From Rikenella sp031549665 (GTDB lineage Bacteria; Bacteroidota; Bacteroidia; Bacteroidales; Rikenellaceae): DNA of 64,000 bases. The DNA is taken from NCBI GenBank assembly GCA_031549665.1, contig JAVBPJ010000007.1:62001-126000 (forward strand). The letters run 5' to 3'. Made by a program: the position numbers and the translations under genes. Below, piece after piece: positions 35,110-43,870 of this stretch; position 1 is the first letter of the stretch; each line of letters opens with the position of its first letter. The notes beneath the pieces were generated by a model. It did not search any database, was not told where the DNA came from, and saw only the letters and a program-made list of their open reading frames with translations.

Positions 35110-37983
35110 ATGAGACGATTTTTGGACGAAGTGGCCAGCGCCCTTTACGGCACGTACGGAGAGTGCGTGTCCGACCTGCAGATTGTCTTTCCCGGGAAAC
35201 GCGCCCGCCTGTTTTTCAACGAATCGTTGCTGCAACTCACCGGCGACCGCCCGCTGTGGCAGCCCGCCTACCGCTCGATGGACGAGCTGATTCGGGATTG
35301 CTCGCCGTTGGAGGTGGCCGAACCGCTCCGGCTGGTGGCCGAACTCTACCCCGTTTACCGCCAACACCACGCGGGCGAGAGTTTCGACCGTTTTTACCGC
35401 TGGGGCGAGCTGTTGCTGGCCGATTTCGACCGCATCGACAAGTACCGCATCGACGCCCGCGCGCTGTATGCCAACGTGAGCGACCTGAAAGAGATCGATG
35501 CCCATTTCTCGTCCCTGTTCAACGACCAGGACGACGATCAGCGCAACGAAAGCCTCGGGTTGGTGCGCGAATTTTGGAATTCGCTGGGCCGGGGGGCCGT
35601 CCGCTCCGCCGAGCAGCAGCACTTTTTGGGCGTGTGGCGTTCGCTGTACCCCATCTATACGGCCTACCGTGAACGGCTGGCCGGACTTGGCATCGCCTAT
35701 CCCGGGATGATTTACCGCGAGGTGGCCGACCGGCTCGACGACTGCGAACCCGACCCCTCGTTTGCCGGAAAACACTTCTGTTTCGTGGGATTCAACGCCC
35801 TTAACAGTTGCGAACAGTTGCTGTTCGACCACCTGAAACGCCACGGACTGGCCGATTTTTTCTGGGATTACGACGACTACTTCCTCGATGGCGAACACCA
35901 GGAGGCCGGTCGTTTCATCCGCCGCAACATCGTCCGGTTCGGCTCCGACGGTTCGTTCGACCACCGGAATTTCGAGCAACCCAAGCAGATCGAGGTGATC
36001 GCCACCCCCTCCGACCTGTTGCAATGCAAGGTGCTGTACGACGAACTCGAAAAAATACACCGCCGGCAAGGCTACCTCGATAAGGAGACCGCCATTGTGC
36101 TGACCGACGAGTCGCTGCTGCTCCCCCTGCTGCACTCGTTGCCGCCCCTGGTCGAACGGCTCAACGTAACGATGGGCTATCCGCTGAGCGACACGGTTCC
36201 GTACGCCCTGTTCGAACGGCTGGTGGCCTTGCAGGGCCAGCGCGACGGCGATCGGTTCAACCACACCGAAACCATCCGCCTGCTTTCGCATCCCTACCTG
36301 GTGGAAGCCGAACCCGGGGTGGGGCGCTACCTTGCCGAAATCGAACAGCGGCAATACCTGTGGGTACCCGCCTCCCTGTTTTCCGACCATCCCCTGCTGG
36401 GGCGCATTTTCCGGCCCGTCGACACCCCCGCGGCCATGAACGGCTACCTGCACGAGGTGCTGGGGCGTTTCGGGGCTGTCGAGTCCGGTACGCTCGAAGC
36501 CCGCCAGCGCAAAGAGTTCATCTACCAGATCCTGCTTTCGCTCGATCGGCTGGAGGCCACCGCCGCCCAATGTTCGCTCGAACTGTCGATGGGGGTCTAC
36601 CTGTCGCTGGTGCGCCAGGCGTTGGGCAACCAGCGCATTCCCTACGAAGGCGAACCCCTGAGCGGACTTCAGGTGATGGGTATTTTGGAGACCCGCAACC
36701 TCGATTTCAAGAACGTGTTGCTGTTGTCGCTCGCCGACGACACCTTCCCCGGCAACCGCGAGGGGGCGAGTTACGTTCCCTTCAACCTGCGCCAGGCTTT
36801 CGGACTTCCCACCCCGCAAGACCACGAGGCCATGTACGCCTACTACTTCTACCGGCTGATCGCCCGTTGCGAGTCGCTGACCCTGATGTACAGCTCGGCT
36901 GCGGACGGCCAGCGCACCGGCGAACAGAGCCGCTACCTGTACCAGCTCGAGTACGAATCGCCGCACGCCATTCGCCGTTCCAACATCAACCTGCGGGTGG
37001 AGGTACACACCCCGCCGCCGATACGGATCGAAAAGGACGACCGCCTGATGGCCCGCCTGTGGGGGATGAACCTCTCGCCCTCGCGCGTGAACCGTTACAT
37101 CACCTGCCCGCTGCAATTCTATTTCGCCGAGGTGGAGCGGCTCCGGCCCGACGACCGCCCGCTGGGCCAGATCACCCCCTTCGACCGGGGCAACCTGCTC
37201 CACCGGGCCATGGAGTTGCTTTACACCCCGCTGGTGGGCAAGCCCGACGCGCGGGAGGCGATTGCCGCCCTTACTCCGGCCCGGATCGAACAGGCGGTAT
37301 CCGAGGCGATGGCCATGGAACTCGGCGCACGGAGCGGCGAGGTGGACCAGCTCGGCCGCCTGCGGATGGAGCGCGATACCGTGTTGCGCTATGTGCGCGA
37401 CATCGTGTCGTACGACGCCCGTCTTCCGCACGCGTACACCGTCGAAGCGTTGGAACGGGAGGTGGAACGTACGGTGGAACTGGCCCCGGGACGTTCCCTG
37501 AAGTTGTGCGGCAAGGCCGACCGGATCGACCGGCTGGCCGACGGTACGCTCCGTGTGATCGACTACAAAAGCGGCGGAGACAAAACCGACTACCGCTCGC
37601 TCGAAGAGTTGATGCTTTCCGAATCGGCCCGTCAGGGCGATGACCGCCTGCGCGGTTACAACAACGCCGTGCTGCAACTTTTTCTCTACGCCTGGATGCT
37701 GGACGAAAGCGGGGCAGGGTGCCGCCCGGCGCTTTATACCACGCGCGACATAGCGCTGCCGGGCTTCTCGCCCGAACCCGTGGGCAAAGAGCCGCCCGCG
37801 CTGGAGGATGGCCGGGTAACCGCTCCGCTCCTCCAAGCCGTTGAGGGGCATTTGCACTCGCTGCTGATCGAACTGTTCGACCAAACCAAGCCGTTCGTTC
37901 AAACCACCCACGAAAAGAGCTGCGCCTGGTGCGATTTCCGGTTGTTGTGCGGCCGTTCGGCGGAAGAAAATGGGAACCCATAA
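35110..37983 (+). CDS. AddB-like PD-(D/E)XK nuclease with Fe-S cluster
   Basis: A 957-residue protein resembling the AddB/RexB subunit of a RecBCD-type end-resecting helicase-nuclease. The N-terminal two thirds look like an inactivated helicase-like scaffold (IVFPGKRARLFF stands where a P-loop would be). The C-terminal nuclease has the core VIDYKSGG (D818, K820) and a four-Cys iron-sulfur arrangement: C666 (YITCPLQFYF), then C938-x2-C941-x5-C947 (CAWCDFRLLC), the AddB pattern. No AddA helicase gene is adjacent in the window. It follows kdsC closely and lies upstream of the ECF sigma gene, which has its own promoter. Confidence 0.88.
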   Translation: MRRFLDEVASALYGTYGECVSDLQIVFPGKRARLFFNESLLQLTGDRPLWQPAYRSMDELIRDCSPLEVAEPLRLVAELYPVYRQHHAGESFDRFYRWGELLLADFDRIDKYRIDARALYANVSDLKEIDAHFSSLFNDQDDDQRNESLGLVREFWNSLGRGAVRSAEQQHFLGVWRSLYPIYTAYRERLAGLGIAYPGMIYREVADRLDDCEPDPSFAGKHFCFVGFNALNSCEQLLFDHLKRHGLADFFWDYDDYFLDGEHQEAGRFIRRNIVRFGSDGSFDHRNFEQPKQIEVIATPSDLLQCKVLYDELEKIHRRQGYLDKETAIVLTDESLLLPLLHSLPPLVERLNVTMGYPLSDTVPYALFERLVALQGQRDGDRFNHTETIRLLSHPYLVEAEPGVGRYLAEIEQRQYLWVPASLFSDHPLLGRIFRPVDTPAAMNGYLHEVLGRFGAVESGTLEARQRKEFIYQILLSLDRLEATAAQCSLELSMGVYLSLVRQALGNQRIPYEGEPLSGLQVMGILETRNLDFKNVLLLSLADDTFPGNREGASYVPFNLRQAFGLPTPQDHEAMYAYYFYRLIARCESLTLMYSSAADGQRTGEQSRYLYQLEYESPHAIRRSNINLRVEVHTPPPIRIEKDDRLMARLWGMNLSPSRVNRYITCPLQFYFAEVERLRPDDRPLGQITPFDRGNLLHRAMELLYTPLVGKPDAREAIAALTPARIEQAVSEAMAMELGARSGEVDQLGRLRMERDTVLRYVRDIVSYDARLPHAYTVEALEREVERTVELAPGRSLKLCGKADRIDRLADGTLRVIDYKSGGDKTDYRSLEELMLSESARQGDDRLRGYNNAVLQLFLYAWMLDESGAGCRPALYTTRDIALPGFSPEPVGKEPPALEDGRVTAPLLQAVEGHLHSLLIELFDQTKPFVQTTHEKSCAWCDFRLLCGRSAEENGNP

Positions 37984-38005
37984 GGGCCGATAGCACAAAA
38001 AAGTG

Positions 38006-38013
38006 TAACTTTA
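38006..38013 (+). promoter_or_regulatory. Near-consensus -7 box TAACTTTA upstream of the ECF sigma operon
   Basis: One base off TAnnTTTG, 36 nt upstream of the sigma-factor ATG. It may also be read by the ECF sigma itself; the sequence does not decide. Confidence 0.4.
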
Positions 38014-38049
38014 GTCCCTCAAACTCGTTTCAATAAACAGATAACACGG

Positions 38050-38532
38050 ATGACTCCCGAAGAGTACAACGATTGTATCGACACGCATGCCGACGGTTTA
38101 TACCGTTTTGTGCTGGGGATAGTCGTCCAAAAACACGAGGCGCAGGACATTGTCCAGGAGAGTTTCGCCCGGCTTTGGGAACGGTTGCACAAAGTGGAGG
38201 AGGGATGCGAGAAAAGCTACCTGTTTACCATTGCCCACCGGCTTTCCATCGACGCCTTACGGAAAAGGAAACGAAAGCAAACCACAAGCAACGAAGAGGC
38301 CGTATTCCACGCCACCGAAGACATGTCGTACGATAACAGTGCCGAGATATTGCGCCGAACCGTAGAGGCGCTTCCCGATCATCAGCGGGTGCTGATTCTG
38401 TTGCGCGACTACGAAGGATATCCCTACCACGAAATAGCGCAAATCACCAACCTGACCGAGTCGCAGGTGAAAATCAACATCTACCGAGCCCGCCTCACAC
38501 TCAAAAAACAACTAGCCGGAGTCAACCGATGA
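38050..38532 (+). CDS. ECF-type RNA polymerase sigma factor
   Basis: A 160-residue sigma-70-family factor with only regions 2 and 4. Region 2 is visible around HEAQDIVQESFARLWERL and the DNA-melting part SYLFTIAHRLSIDALRKRKRK. Region 4 is visible around LPDHQRVLILLRDYEGYPYHEIAQI and the recognition helix TESQVKINIYRARLTLKKQL. No region 3 or C-terminal extension is present. It overlaps the next gene by 4 nt (ATGA), a membrane protein that is its likely anti-sigma factor, and an outer-membrane barrel gene follows. The trio suggests an envelope-sensing regulon. Confidence 0.93.
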   Translation: MTPEEYNDCIDTHADGLYRFVLGIVVQKHEAQDIVQESFARLWERLHKVEEGCEKSYLFTIAHRLSIDALRKRKRKQTTSNEEAVFHATEDMSYDNSAEILRRTVEALPDHQRVLILLRDYEGYPYHEIAQITNLTESQVKINIYRARLTLKKQLAGVNR

Positions 38533-39227
38533 AACGCCTTACCCGTAAAAATTACCAGGCCTACGCTCTGGATTACCTGGAGGGGACCCTTGCGACCAAG
38601 CATCGGGCCAGGTTCGAACAGTTTCTTGACAAACACCCCGACCTCAGGCAGGAGGTTGCGGAACTGCAGGAAGAGTTTCCCGTCGTCCCCGCCGACCTCC
38701 GGATTGCCTATCCCGACAAATCGGTCTTACGGCGGAGCGTACTCCGCGTTTCGCGCGGATGGCTGTTCTACGGTTCGTTGGCCGCCGCCTGCGTGGCGCT
38801 GGCCCTTACGTTCGGAACCATTTTCTACAATGCCCCCGTGGCTCCCGATTCCATTTCGGTATTGGAACCCGTGGCCTCGATCATCGAACCCGCTGTGGAA
38901 GATACCCTCGCCGCCGAACCCCAACAACAGGCTCGGGTACGCAAAGTACGCCGTCCCGCTCCGGTACGCCGGATGGATTGCCAGCCCGTTGGCATACAGG
39001 CCAACACCACGCTCGAAGCTCCCGAATCGAAGATCGACGTTACCAAAGTGAAAAGCCAACACGAACAGGGCGATTTTGTGCAAATGCCCCAAATAGCGCA
39101 GGACATCTCATCGGAACAGGCCGAACTGGCCAAAAACTGCCTCGAAAAGGGAGCGCAGGGACTCACCACCGTCTTTACCTCGCCCGTGAAGCAACTTGCC
39201 CGATCGTTCAAACAACAACCCGAATAA
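38529..39227 (+). CDS. Putative membrane anti-sigma factor
   Basis: A 232-residue bitopic membrane protein coupled to the ECF sigma gene by a 4-nt overlap. Residues 1-76 are a charged cytoplasmic helical region, residues 78-100 a transmembrane helix (GWLFYGSLAAACVALALT), and residues 101-232 a Pro/Ala/Glu-rich periplasmic region. The zinc-binding HxxxCxxC motif of ZAS anti-sigma factors is absent, so if it is an anti-sigma factor it is of the non-zinc type. The opening NYQAYALDYLEGTL...RFEQFLDKHPDL resembles the N-terminus of Bacteroidetes FecR-like or anti-sigma proteins, but no FecR domain is visible. Function is inferred from position. Confidence 0.75.
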   Translation: MKRLTRKNYQAYALDYLEGTLATKHRARFEQFLDKHPDLRQEVAELQEEFPVVPADLRIAYPDKSVLRRSVLRVSRGWLFYGSLAAACVALALTFGTIFYNAPVAPDSISVLEPVASIIEPAVEDTLAAEPQQQARVRKVRRPAPVRRMDCQPVGIQANTTLEAPESKIDVTKVKSQHEQGDFVQMPQIAQDISSEQAELAKNCLEKGAQGLTTVFTSPVKQLARSFKQQPE

Positions 39228-39271
39228 TTACCCCCTCCCCTCACACCGTTTCCATTTAGCTCCTTTGCCCC

Positions 39272-40135
39272 ATGAAAAAGAGATTGATCCTCGCCCTTGT
39301 CCTTGCCTTTGTTTTTCCCCTCTCCCTTGCGGCCTCCCCGCTTTCCGATACCACGGCGGTGATTGAAGAACAGGAGGTAGTCGTTGTAGGCGCCCCTTCC
39401 GTCGACACGACGGTGGTTCAAACCTTTGAATGGAAAGAGCTGTTGGTGGGCCAACCCGCCTCGGATGCGGACTACGATTTTCGCAGAACCGAACGCCCGC
39501 TGAACAAACGCTGGTCGTACATGGGAGGCCATTATGCCGGTGCGAGCCTTTTCTACAACGGCCTGGTGCAGGACCTCGGCCACCTGCGCCTGCCTCCCGA
39601 TGCCGGATGGATGCACCTGGCGAGCAATTCGATCGGCGTGGACCTGAATCCCCTCGATTTCGTGCTGGTTTCGAACCGCCATTTCGGGTTGATTACCGGC
39701 TTGGGATTCGAAATCAACAACTTCCGTTTTGAGAACAACATCGGGATCACCCAAAACGATCAGGGCTACATCGTTCCCGACGAAACGTACAACCAAAACG
39801 GCATTACCCTCGACAAGTCGAAACTCACCACCGTTTACATGAACATCCCGCTGTTGGTGGAGTTCAAAATCGGTCGCAGCGGAGGCTATGTCAACGGCGG
39901 CGTTGTCGGCGGCCTGCGGCTGAGTTCGCACACCAAAGTAAAAACAGAGAGTCCCTCCACGATCGAAAAATCCCACCGCGGGTTGAATCTCCGCAATTTT
40001 CACTATGGCGTACACCTGCAAGGCGGCTATAGAAACTATGGCATTGTGGCGAAATATTACCCGCAAAGCATCTTCACCACCGGCGGCGGCCCCGACGTGC
40101 GGCAGGTCAACATCGGCATCATCCTGACCCTGTAA
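39272..40135 (+). CDS. Predicted outer-membrane beta-barrel protein
   Basis: A 287-residue protein with a signal peptide (residues 1-21, ending SLAAS) and alternating amphipathic strands from about residue 88, for example FGLITGLGFEINNFRFEN, YMNIPLLVEFKIG and NGGVVGGLRLSS. It ends in the aromatic/hydrophobic strand VNIGIILTL expected of outer-membrane proteins. This fits the small PorT/OmpW-like barrels of Bacteroidetes. It is 44 nt downstream of the putative anti-sigma gene. It is probably a target or sensor partner of the ECF system; that is inference. A perfect hairpin follows. Confidence 0.75.
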   Translation: MKKRLILALVLAFVFPLSLAASPLSDTTAVIEEQEVVVVGAPSVDTTVVQTFEWKELLVGQPASDADYDFRRTERPLNKRWSYMGGHYAGASLFYNGLVQDLGHLRLPPDAGWMHLASNSIGVDLNPLDFVLVSNRHFGLITGLGFEINNFRFENNIGITQNDQGYIVPDETYNQNGITLDKSKLTTVYMNIPLLVEFKIGRSGGYVNGGVVGGLRLSSHTKVKTESPSTIEKSHRGLNLRNFHYGVHLQGGYRNYGIVAKYYPQSIFTTGGGPDVRQVNIGIILTL

Positions 40136-40193
40136 TTGCGGCTCCCGCGGTCCGAGGCTCGTTCCCGCCGCTCCGGACTCCACGCACACAAGC

Positions 40194-40227
40194 AGAGAGC
40201 CCGCTTCGATTCCGAAGCGGGCTCTCT
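40194..40227. terminator. Bidirectional hairpin between the barrel gene and the GT2 gene
   Basis: A perfect 15-bp stem (arms 40194-40208 and 40213-40227, loop ATTC) between two convergent genes. The T tract is weak on both sides. Confidence 0.75.
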
Positions 40228-40239
40228 GTATTCTATATC

Positions 40240-41022
40240 CTATTGTTCTGCCTTGTCGGACGTGTCCGCGGGCAGCGGACGGTAGGGCGGTTTTCCCATC
40301 TGGCACAAAAATCCCAAGTGGGCCCACAGGGCAGGCCGCAGGCCGTAGTGTTCGACCATGATCGCCCAGCGTTCGCGCAGGCTGGCCCGACGGCGGCGGC
40401 TCGACAGTCCTCCGACGGGAAAACGGCTCAAAATCAACCCTGTATGGCAGATCGACGCGGCGTTTCGCAGCGACCGGATCATCCAGTCGATGTCGGCTGC
40501 CAGACGAAAGCGGGGATCGTACTCCGGTGCGAGGTTGCGTCGAATCAGGAACGACTGGTGGCAAACCACCATTCCGTGCAGCAGGCTGCGCCAGGTGAGC
40601 TGTTGCGGCGGCATCTTTTTACGCAGCCCCAGCGCCCGGCCCTCGGGCGTGGTGGCCAGGGTGTCGCCGTAATAGGCGTCGCAGAGCGGTTGGGCCGACC
40701 CGGCGGGGAAGATCCGCCGGAGTGTATCGGCGGCATAGACCGTGTCGCCCGCGTTGATAAACCACAGGTAGTCGCCCGTTGCCGCCCGAATCCCCTTGTT
40801 CATCGCATCGTACAGCCCCTTGTCCGGTTCGCTGACGGCGTAGCCCAGCCGCGAACGGTAGCGTTCAATCACTTGCGCCGTGCCGTCGGTCGATCCTCCG
40901 TCGATCACCACCAGTTCCAGCTTCGGGGTCGGATAATCCAGACCCGTCAGGTTTTCCAGCGTTCGTTGCAAGCCCGCTGCGTCGTTCCACACGACGGTGA
41001 TGATTGAAATTTTTGGCTCCAT
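40240..41022 (-). CDS. Glycosyltransferase family 2
   Basis: A 260-residue GT-A-fold glycosyltransferase. The nucleotide-sugar site is visible at the N-terminus (SIITVVWNDAAGLQRTLENL), with VVIDGGSTDGT, the DKGLYDAMNKG segment and the metal-binding region FINAGDT. It resembles WcaE/colanic-acid-type and other surface-polysaccharide transferases; donor and acceptor are unknown. The start is the ATG giving MEPKISIITVV, because an upstream GTG would place the promoter box inside the gene. A TACTTTTG box ends 6 nt before the ATG, so a leaderless mRNA is predicted. It is divergent from ctpA. Confidence 0.9.
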   Translation of the reverse strand: MEPKISIITVVWNDAAGLQRTLENLTGLDYPTPKLELVVIDGGSTDGTAQVIERYRSRLGYAVSEPDKGLYDAMNKGIRAATGDYLWFINAGDTVYAADTLRRIFPAGSAQPLCDAYYGDTLATTPEGRALGLRKKMPPQQLTWRSLLHGMVVCHQSFLIRRNLAPEYDPRFRLAADIDWMIRSLRNAASICHTGLILSRFPVGGLSSRRRRASLRERWAIMVEHYGLRPALWAHLGFLCQMGKPPYRPLPADTSDKAEQ

Positions 41023-41045
41023 ATCGAACAAAAGTACTATATTTG
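41013..41045 (+). promoter_or_regulatory. Promoter of ctpA (TTTG-N21-TATATTTG)
   Basis: TTTG at 41013-41016, inside the GT2 coding start, is followed after 21 nt by TATATTTG (41038-41045). The box ends 27 nt before the ctpA ATG. It is back to back with the GT2 box. Confidence 0.65.
41029..41036 (-). promoter_or_regulatory. -7 box TACTTTTG for the GT2 gene
   Basis: An exact TAnnTTTG match on the minus strand, 6 nt from the GT2 ATG and one base away from the plus-strand box of ctpA. Confidence 0.5.
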
Positions 41046-41072
41046 ACACGATATTTAGCCTCGTCTTCCCCT

Positions 41073-42689
41073 ATGAATCGTTACAAAGCGACGCTGCGCC
41101 TGGTCCTGTTCATCGCCATTGCCCTGCTGGTTGGTACTGTTTTTGGAATCTTCATGCAGCGTACGCTGCTGAAAACCAAGTACATATTCGATAATCAAAA
41201 GGACAAAATCGCTTGGGCGCTTTCGCTGATCGAAAAAAAATATGTCGATCCCGTATCGCGCGACTCGTTAGCCGAAGTGCTGCTCCCCATCCTGTTTAAC
41301 GAACTCGATCCCCACTCTGCGTACCTGACCGCCGAACAATTTGCGGCAATGAACGAACCGTTGACCGGATCGTTCGACGGGATCGGCGTGGTGTTCAATA
41401 TGCTTACCGATACGGTGTTGGTAACCAACGTGGTCCCGGGCGGCCCGAGCTTCTCGGCGGGCGTGGTGGCCGGCGACAAGATCATTACCGTGAACGACCG
41501 GGTGATCTCGGGCGTCAAAATGAATCAGGACACGGTGGTTTCCCTCCTGCGGGGGCCTCGCGGTTCGGAAGCAAAACTCGGCATCCAGCGCCTTGGAGCC
41601 GAAGACCTCTTTCATACCACCGTTACGCGTGGAGTGATTCCCATCAAAAGCGTAGAAGCCAGTTTCCTGATAAAACCCGACATTGGTTACATCCACTTCA
41701 CCCGCTTTGCCGCCACTACCTATCAGGAGGTGATGGCCGCCATGAAATCGCTCGAGATACAGGGCGCTAAACGTGTTATCCTCGACATGCGGGGCAATGC
41801 GGGCGGCTACCTCGATCAGGCGGTCTACATTGCCAACGAATTCCTGCCCGAGGGGAGCAAAATCGTCTATACCGAAGGACATGCGGCCCCCCGCATGGAT
41901 CAAAAAGCCGACGGACGCGGAGCTTTCCAGAAAATTCCGCTTGCCGTCGTGATTGACGAGGGAAGCGCCTCGGCGTCCGAAATTTTGGCCGGAGCCATTC
42001 AGGACAACGACCGGGGAATCGTCATCGGGCGGCGCTCTTTCGGCAAAGGATTGGTGCAGGAACAGTTCACCTACAAGGACGGTTCGATCATCCGCCTGAC
42101 CATCGCCCGGTACTACACTCCGGTGGGGCGGTCGATACAAAAATCCTATGCGCTCGGGCACAAAGAGGGCGACAAAGACTATCAGGAAGAGCTGCTGCGC
42201 CGCTACGAACGGGGCGAATTCCTGAATGCCGACAGCATTCAGCTCGACAAGTCGAAACGCTACTATACCCCCGGAGGAAAAGCGGTTTACGGCGGAGGAG
42301 GCATCATGCCCGACGTTTTTGTGCCGCTCGATACGGTGGGGGCAACCTCGTATTACGCCAGACTGGAGCAGAAAAACCTGATCTTCCGCTACGCCACCCA
42401 AATTACCGAAAGCAACCGCAAGGAGATCAACCGGATCGGTACGTTCGAAGAGATGGATCAGTTCTTCTCGCGCCGCAACCTGTATTACGACTTCATCGCC
42501 TATGCCGATCGCGCCGGCGTGCGTCCTACCGAGGAGGAGATGTCCAGTTCGAAAGAACTGATCCTGGGCAAGCTCAAAGGGTACATCGGCCGCGGCACGG
42601 CCATGGAAGATAACGCTTACTATTACTACGTCTTTCCGGCGGACGCCACCCTGAAGAAAACGGCGGAAGAGCTTCGTAAGCAGAAATAG
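41073..42689 (+). CDS. ctpA: S41-family C-terminal processing peptidase (CtpA-like)
   Basis: A 538-residue periplasmic serine protease anchored by an N-terminal helix (about residues 9-29, LVLFIAIALLVGTVFGIF). A PDZ domain occupies about residues 85-175 (GIGVVFNM, GVVAGDKIITVNDR), followed by the S41 catalytic domain. The dyad is Ser300 (GSASASE) and Lys325 (FGKGLVQ), 25 residues apart as in E. coli Prc. A helical C-terminal extension of about 150 residues follows. Such proteases trim envelope and secreted proteins. The start is the ATG giving MNRYKATLRL. It is divergent from GT2 and convergent with ilvC. Confidence 0.95.
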   Translation: MNRYKATLRLVLFIAIALLVGTVFGIFMQRTLLKTKYIFDNQKDKIAWALSLIEKKYVDPVSRDSLAEVLLPILFNELDPHSAYLTAEQFAAMNEPLTGSFDGIGVVFNMLTDTVLVTNVVPGGPSFSAGVVAGDKIITVNDRVISGVKMNQDTVVSLLRGPRGSEAKLGIQRLGAEDLFHTTVTRGVIPIKSVEASFLIKPDIGYIHFTRFAATTYQEVMAAMKSLEIQGAKRVILDMRGNAGGYLDQAVYIANEFLPEGSKIVYTEGHAAPRMDQKADGRGAFQKIPLAVVIDEGSASASEILAGAIQDNDRGIVIGRRSFGKGLVQEQFTYKDGSIIRLTIARYYTPVGRSIQKSYALGHKEGDKDYQEELLRRYERGEFLNADSIQLDKSKRYYTPGGKAVYGGGGIMPDVFVPLDTVGATSYYARLEQKNLIFRYATQITESNRKEINRIGTFEEMDQFFSRRNLYYDFIAYADRAGVRPTEEEMSSSKELILGKLKGYIGRGTAMEDNAYYYYVFPADATLKKTAEELRKQK

Positions 42690-42728
42690 TCCGAAAGTAA
42701 AACGCACCTCCTGTAATAATAGCGCTAA

Positions 42729-42774
42729 ACGCAGTGCGGGCGGTCTCCCTTGGGGGAGACCGCCCGCACTGCGT
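42729..42774. terminator. Bidirectional hairpin between ctpA and ilvC
   Basis: A perfect 21-bp stem with a TTGG loop (arms 42729-42749 and 42754-42774), the longest perfect inverted repeat I noticed. It separates convergent ctpA and the ilv operon. Confidence 0.8.
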
Positions 42775-42792
42775 TGGTGCAATCCCGGGGGA

Positions 42793-43839
42793 TTACTTGT
42801 TCTCGGGGCGGAGTTTGCGGACGGCCGCTCCGGCTTGCCACAGTTCGCTTTCGCGCAGCTCTTTGAGCTCGGCCTCGAGCCGTTCGCGGTAGTCGGGACG
42901 GCTGTTCGAATCGATCGAACGTTGCGCCTCGTTGCCATTGGCCACTTCGGCGTAGAGTTTCTGGAAAACGGGTAAAGTGGCGTCGCGGAAGGGCTTCCAC
43001 CAGTCCAACGCGCCGCGCTGTGCGGTGGTCGAGCAGTTGGCGTACATCCAGTCCATGCCGTTTTCGGCCACGAGCGGCATCAGGCTCTGGGTAAGCTCTT
43101 CCACCGTTTCGTTGAAGGCCTCGGAGGGCGAGTGGCCGTTTTCGCGCAGCACTTGGTACTGGGCGGCGAAAATTCCCTGGATCGCTCCCATCAGCGTACC
43201 GCGTTCGCCGGTCAGGTCGGAGAATACCTCTTTTTTGAAGTCGGTTTCAAACAGGTAACCCGAACCCACGCCGATGCCGAGGGCGATCACCCGTTCGCGG
43301 GCTTTGCCCGTGGCATCCTGGAAAACGGCGAAGCTCGAATTCAGCCCGCGACCTGCAACGAACAGGCGGCGGAGCGAAGTTCCCGACCCTTTGGGAGCAA
43401 CCAGAATCACGTCCACGTCGGCCGGAGGAATGATGCCGGTTTTTTCCTTGTAGGTGATCCCGAACCCGTGCGAAAAATAGAGCGCCTTGCCGGGGGTGAG
43501 GTGTTTTTTCACCGTGGGCCACAGGGCGATTTGACCGGCGTCCGAGAGCAGGAATTGGAGGATGGTCCCTTTTTCGCAGGCCTCTTCGATTTCGAACAGG
43601 GTTTTGCCGGGTACCCATCCGTCGGCGACGGCTTTTTCCCAGGTTTTCGAATTTTTGCGCTGTCCGACGATCACGTTGAAGCCGTTGTCGCGCAGGTTGA
43701 GCGCCTGGCCGGGACCCTGTACGCCATATCCGATCACGGCGATGGTGTCGTTTTTAAGGATTTCGTTCGCTTTGCTCAGCGGAAACTCTTCGCGTGTTAC
43801 GACGCTTTCGTCTACGCCGCCAAAATTGATTGTTGCCAT
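42793..43839 (-). CDS. ilvC: Ketol-acid reductoisomerase
   Basis: Second common step of valine and isoleucine synthesis: isomerisation and NADPH reduction of acetolactate or acetohydroxybutyrate. The 348-residue protein has the Rossmann motif VIGYGVQGPGQALNLRD, the YFSHGFG and APKGSG signatures, and the knotted C-terminal domain with RENGHSPSEAFNETVEE. Stretches such as EDGWVPGK-type, INSS-type and SPSEAFNETVEE look closer to fungal Ilv5 than to the E. coli enzyme (from memory). The start is the ATG giving MATINFGGVDE, 31 nt after ilvN. It is the last gene of the ilvD-B-N-C operon. Confidence 0.97.
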   Translation of the reverse strand: MATINFGGVDESVVTREEFPLSKANEILKNDTIAVIGYGVQGPGQALNLRDNGFNVIVGQRKNSKTWEKAVADGWVPGKTLFEIEEACEKGTILQFLLSDAGQIALWPTVKKHLTPGKALYFSHGFGITYKEKTGIIPPADVDVILVAPKGSGTSLRRLFVAGRGLNSSFAVFQDATGKARERVIALGIGVGSGYLFETDFKKEVFSDLTGERGTLMGAIQGIFAAQYQVLRENGHSPSEAFNETVEELTQSLMPLVAENGMDWMYANCSTTAQRGALDWWKPFRDATLPVFQKLYAEVANGNEAQRSIDSNSRPDYRERLEAELKELRESELWQAGAAVRKLRPENK

Positions 43840-43870
43840 GTTGTTGTGTCTGTTGTGATTGATGTAGGTT

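Noticed and set aside
34990..37998. A 1002-codon minus-strand open frame opposite the AddB-like gene
   Set aside because: A mirror frame with no recognisable protein; the sense gene has clear nuclease and Fe-S motifs.
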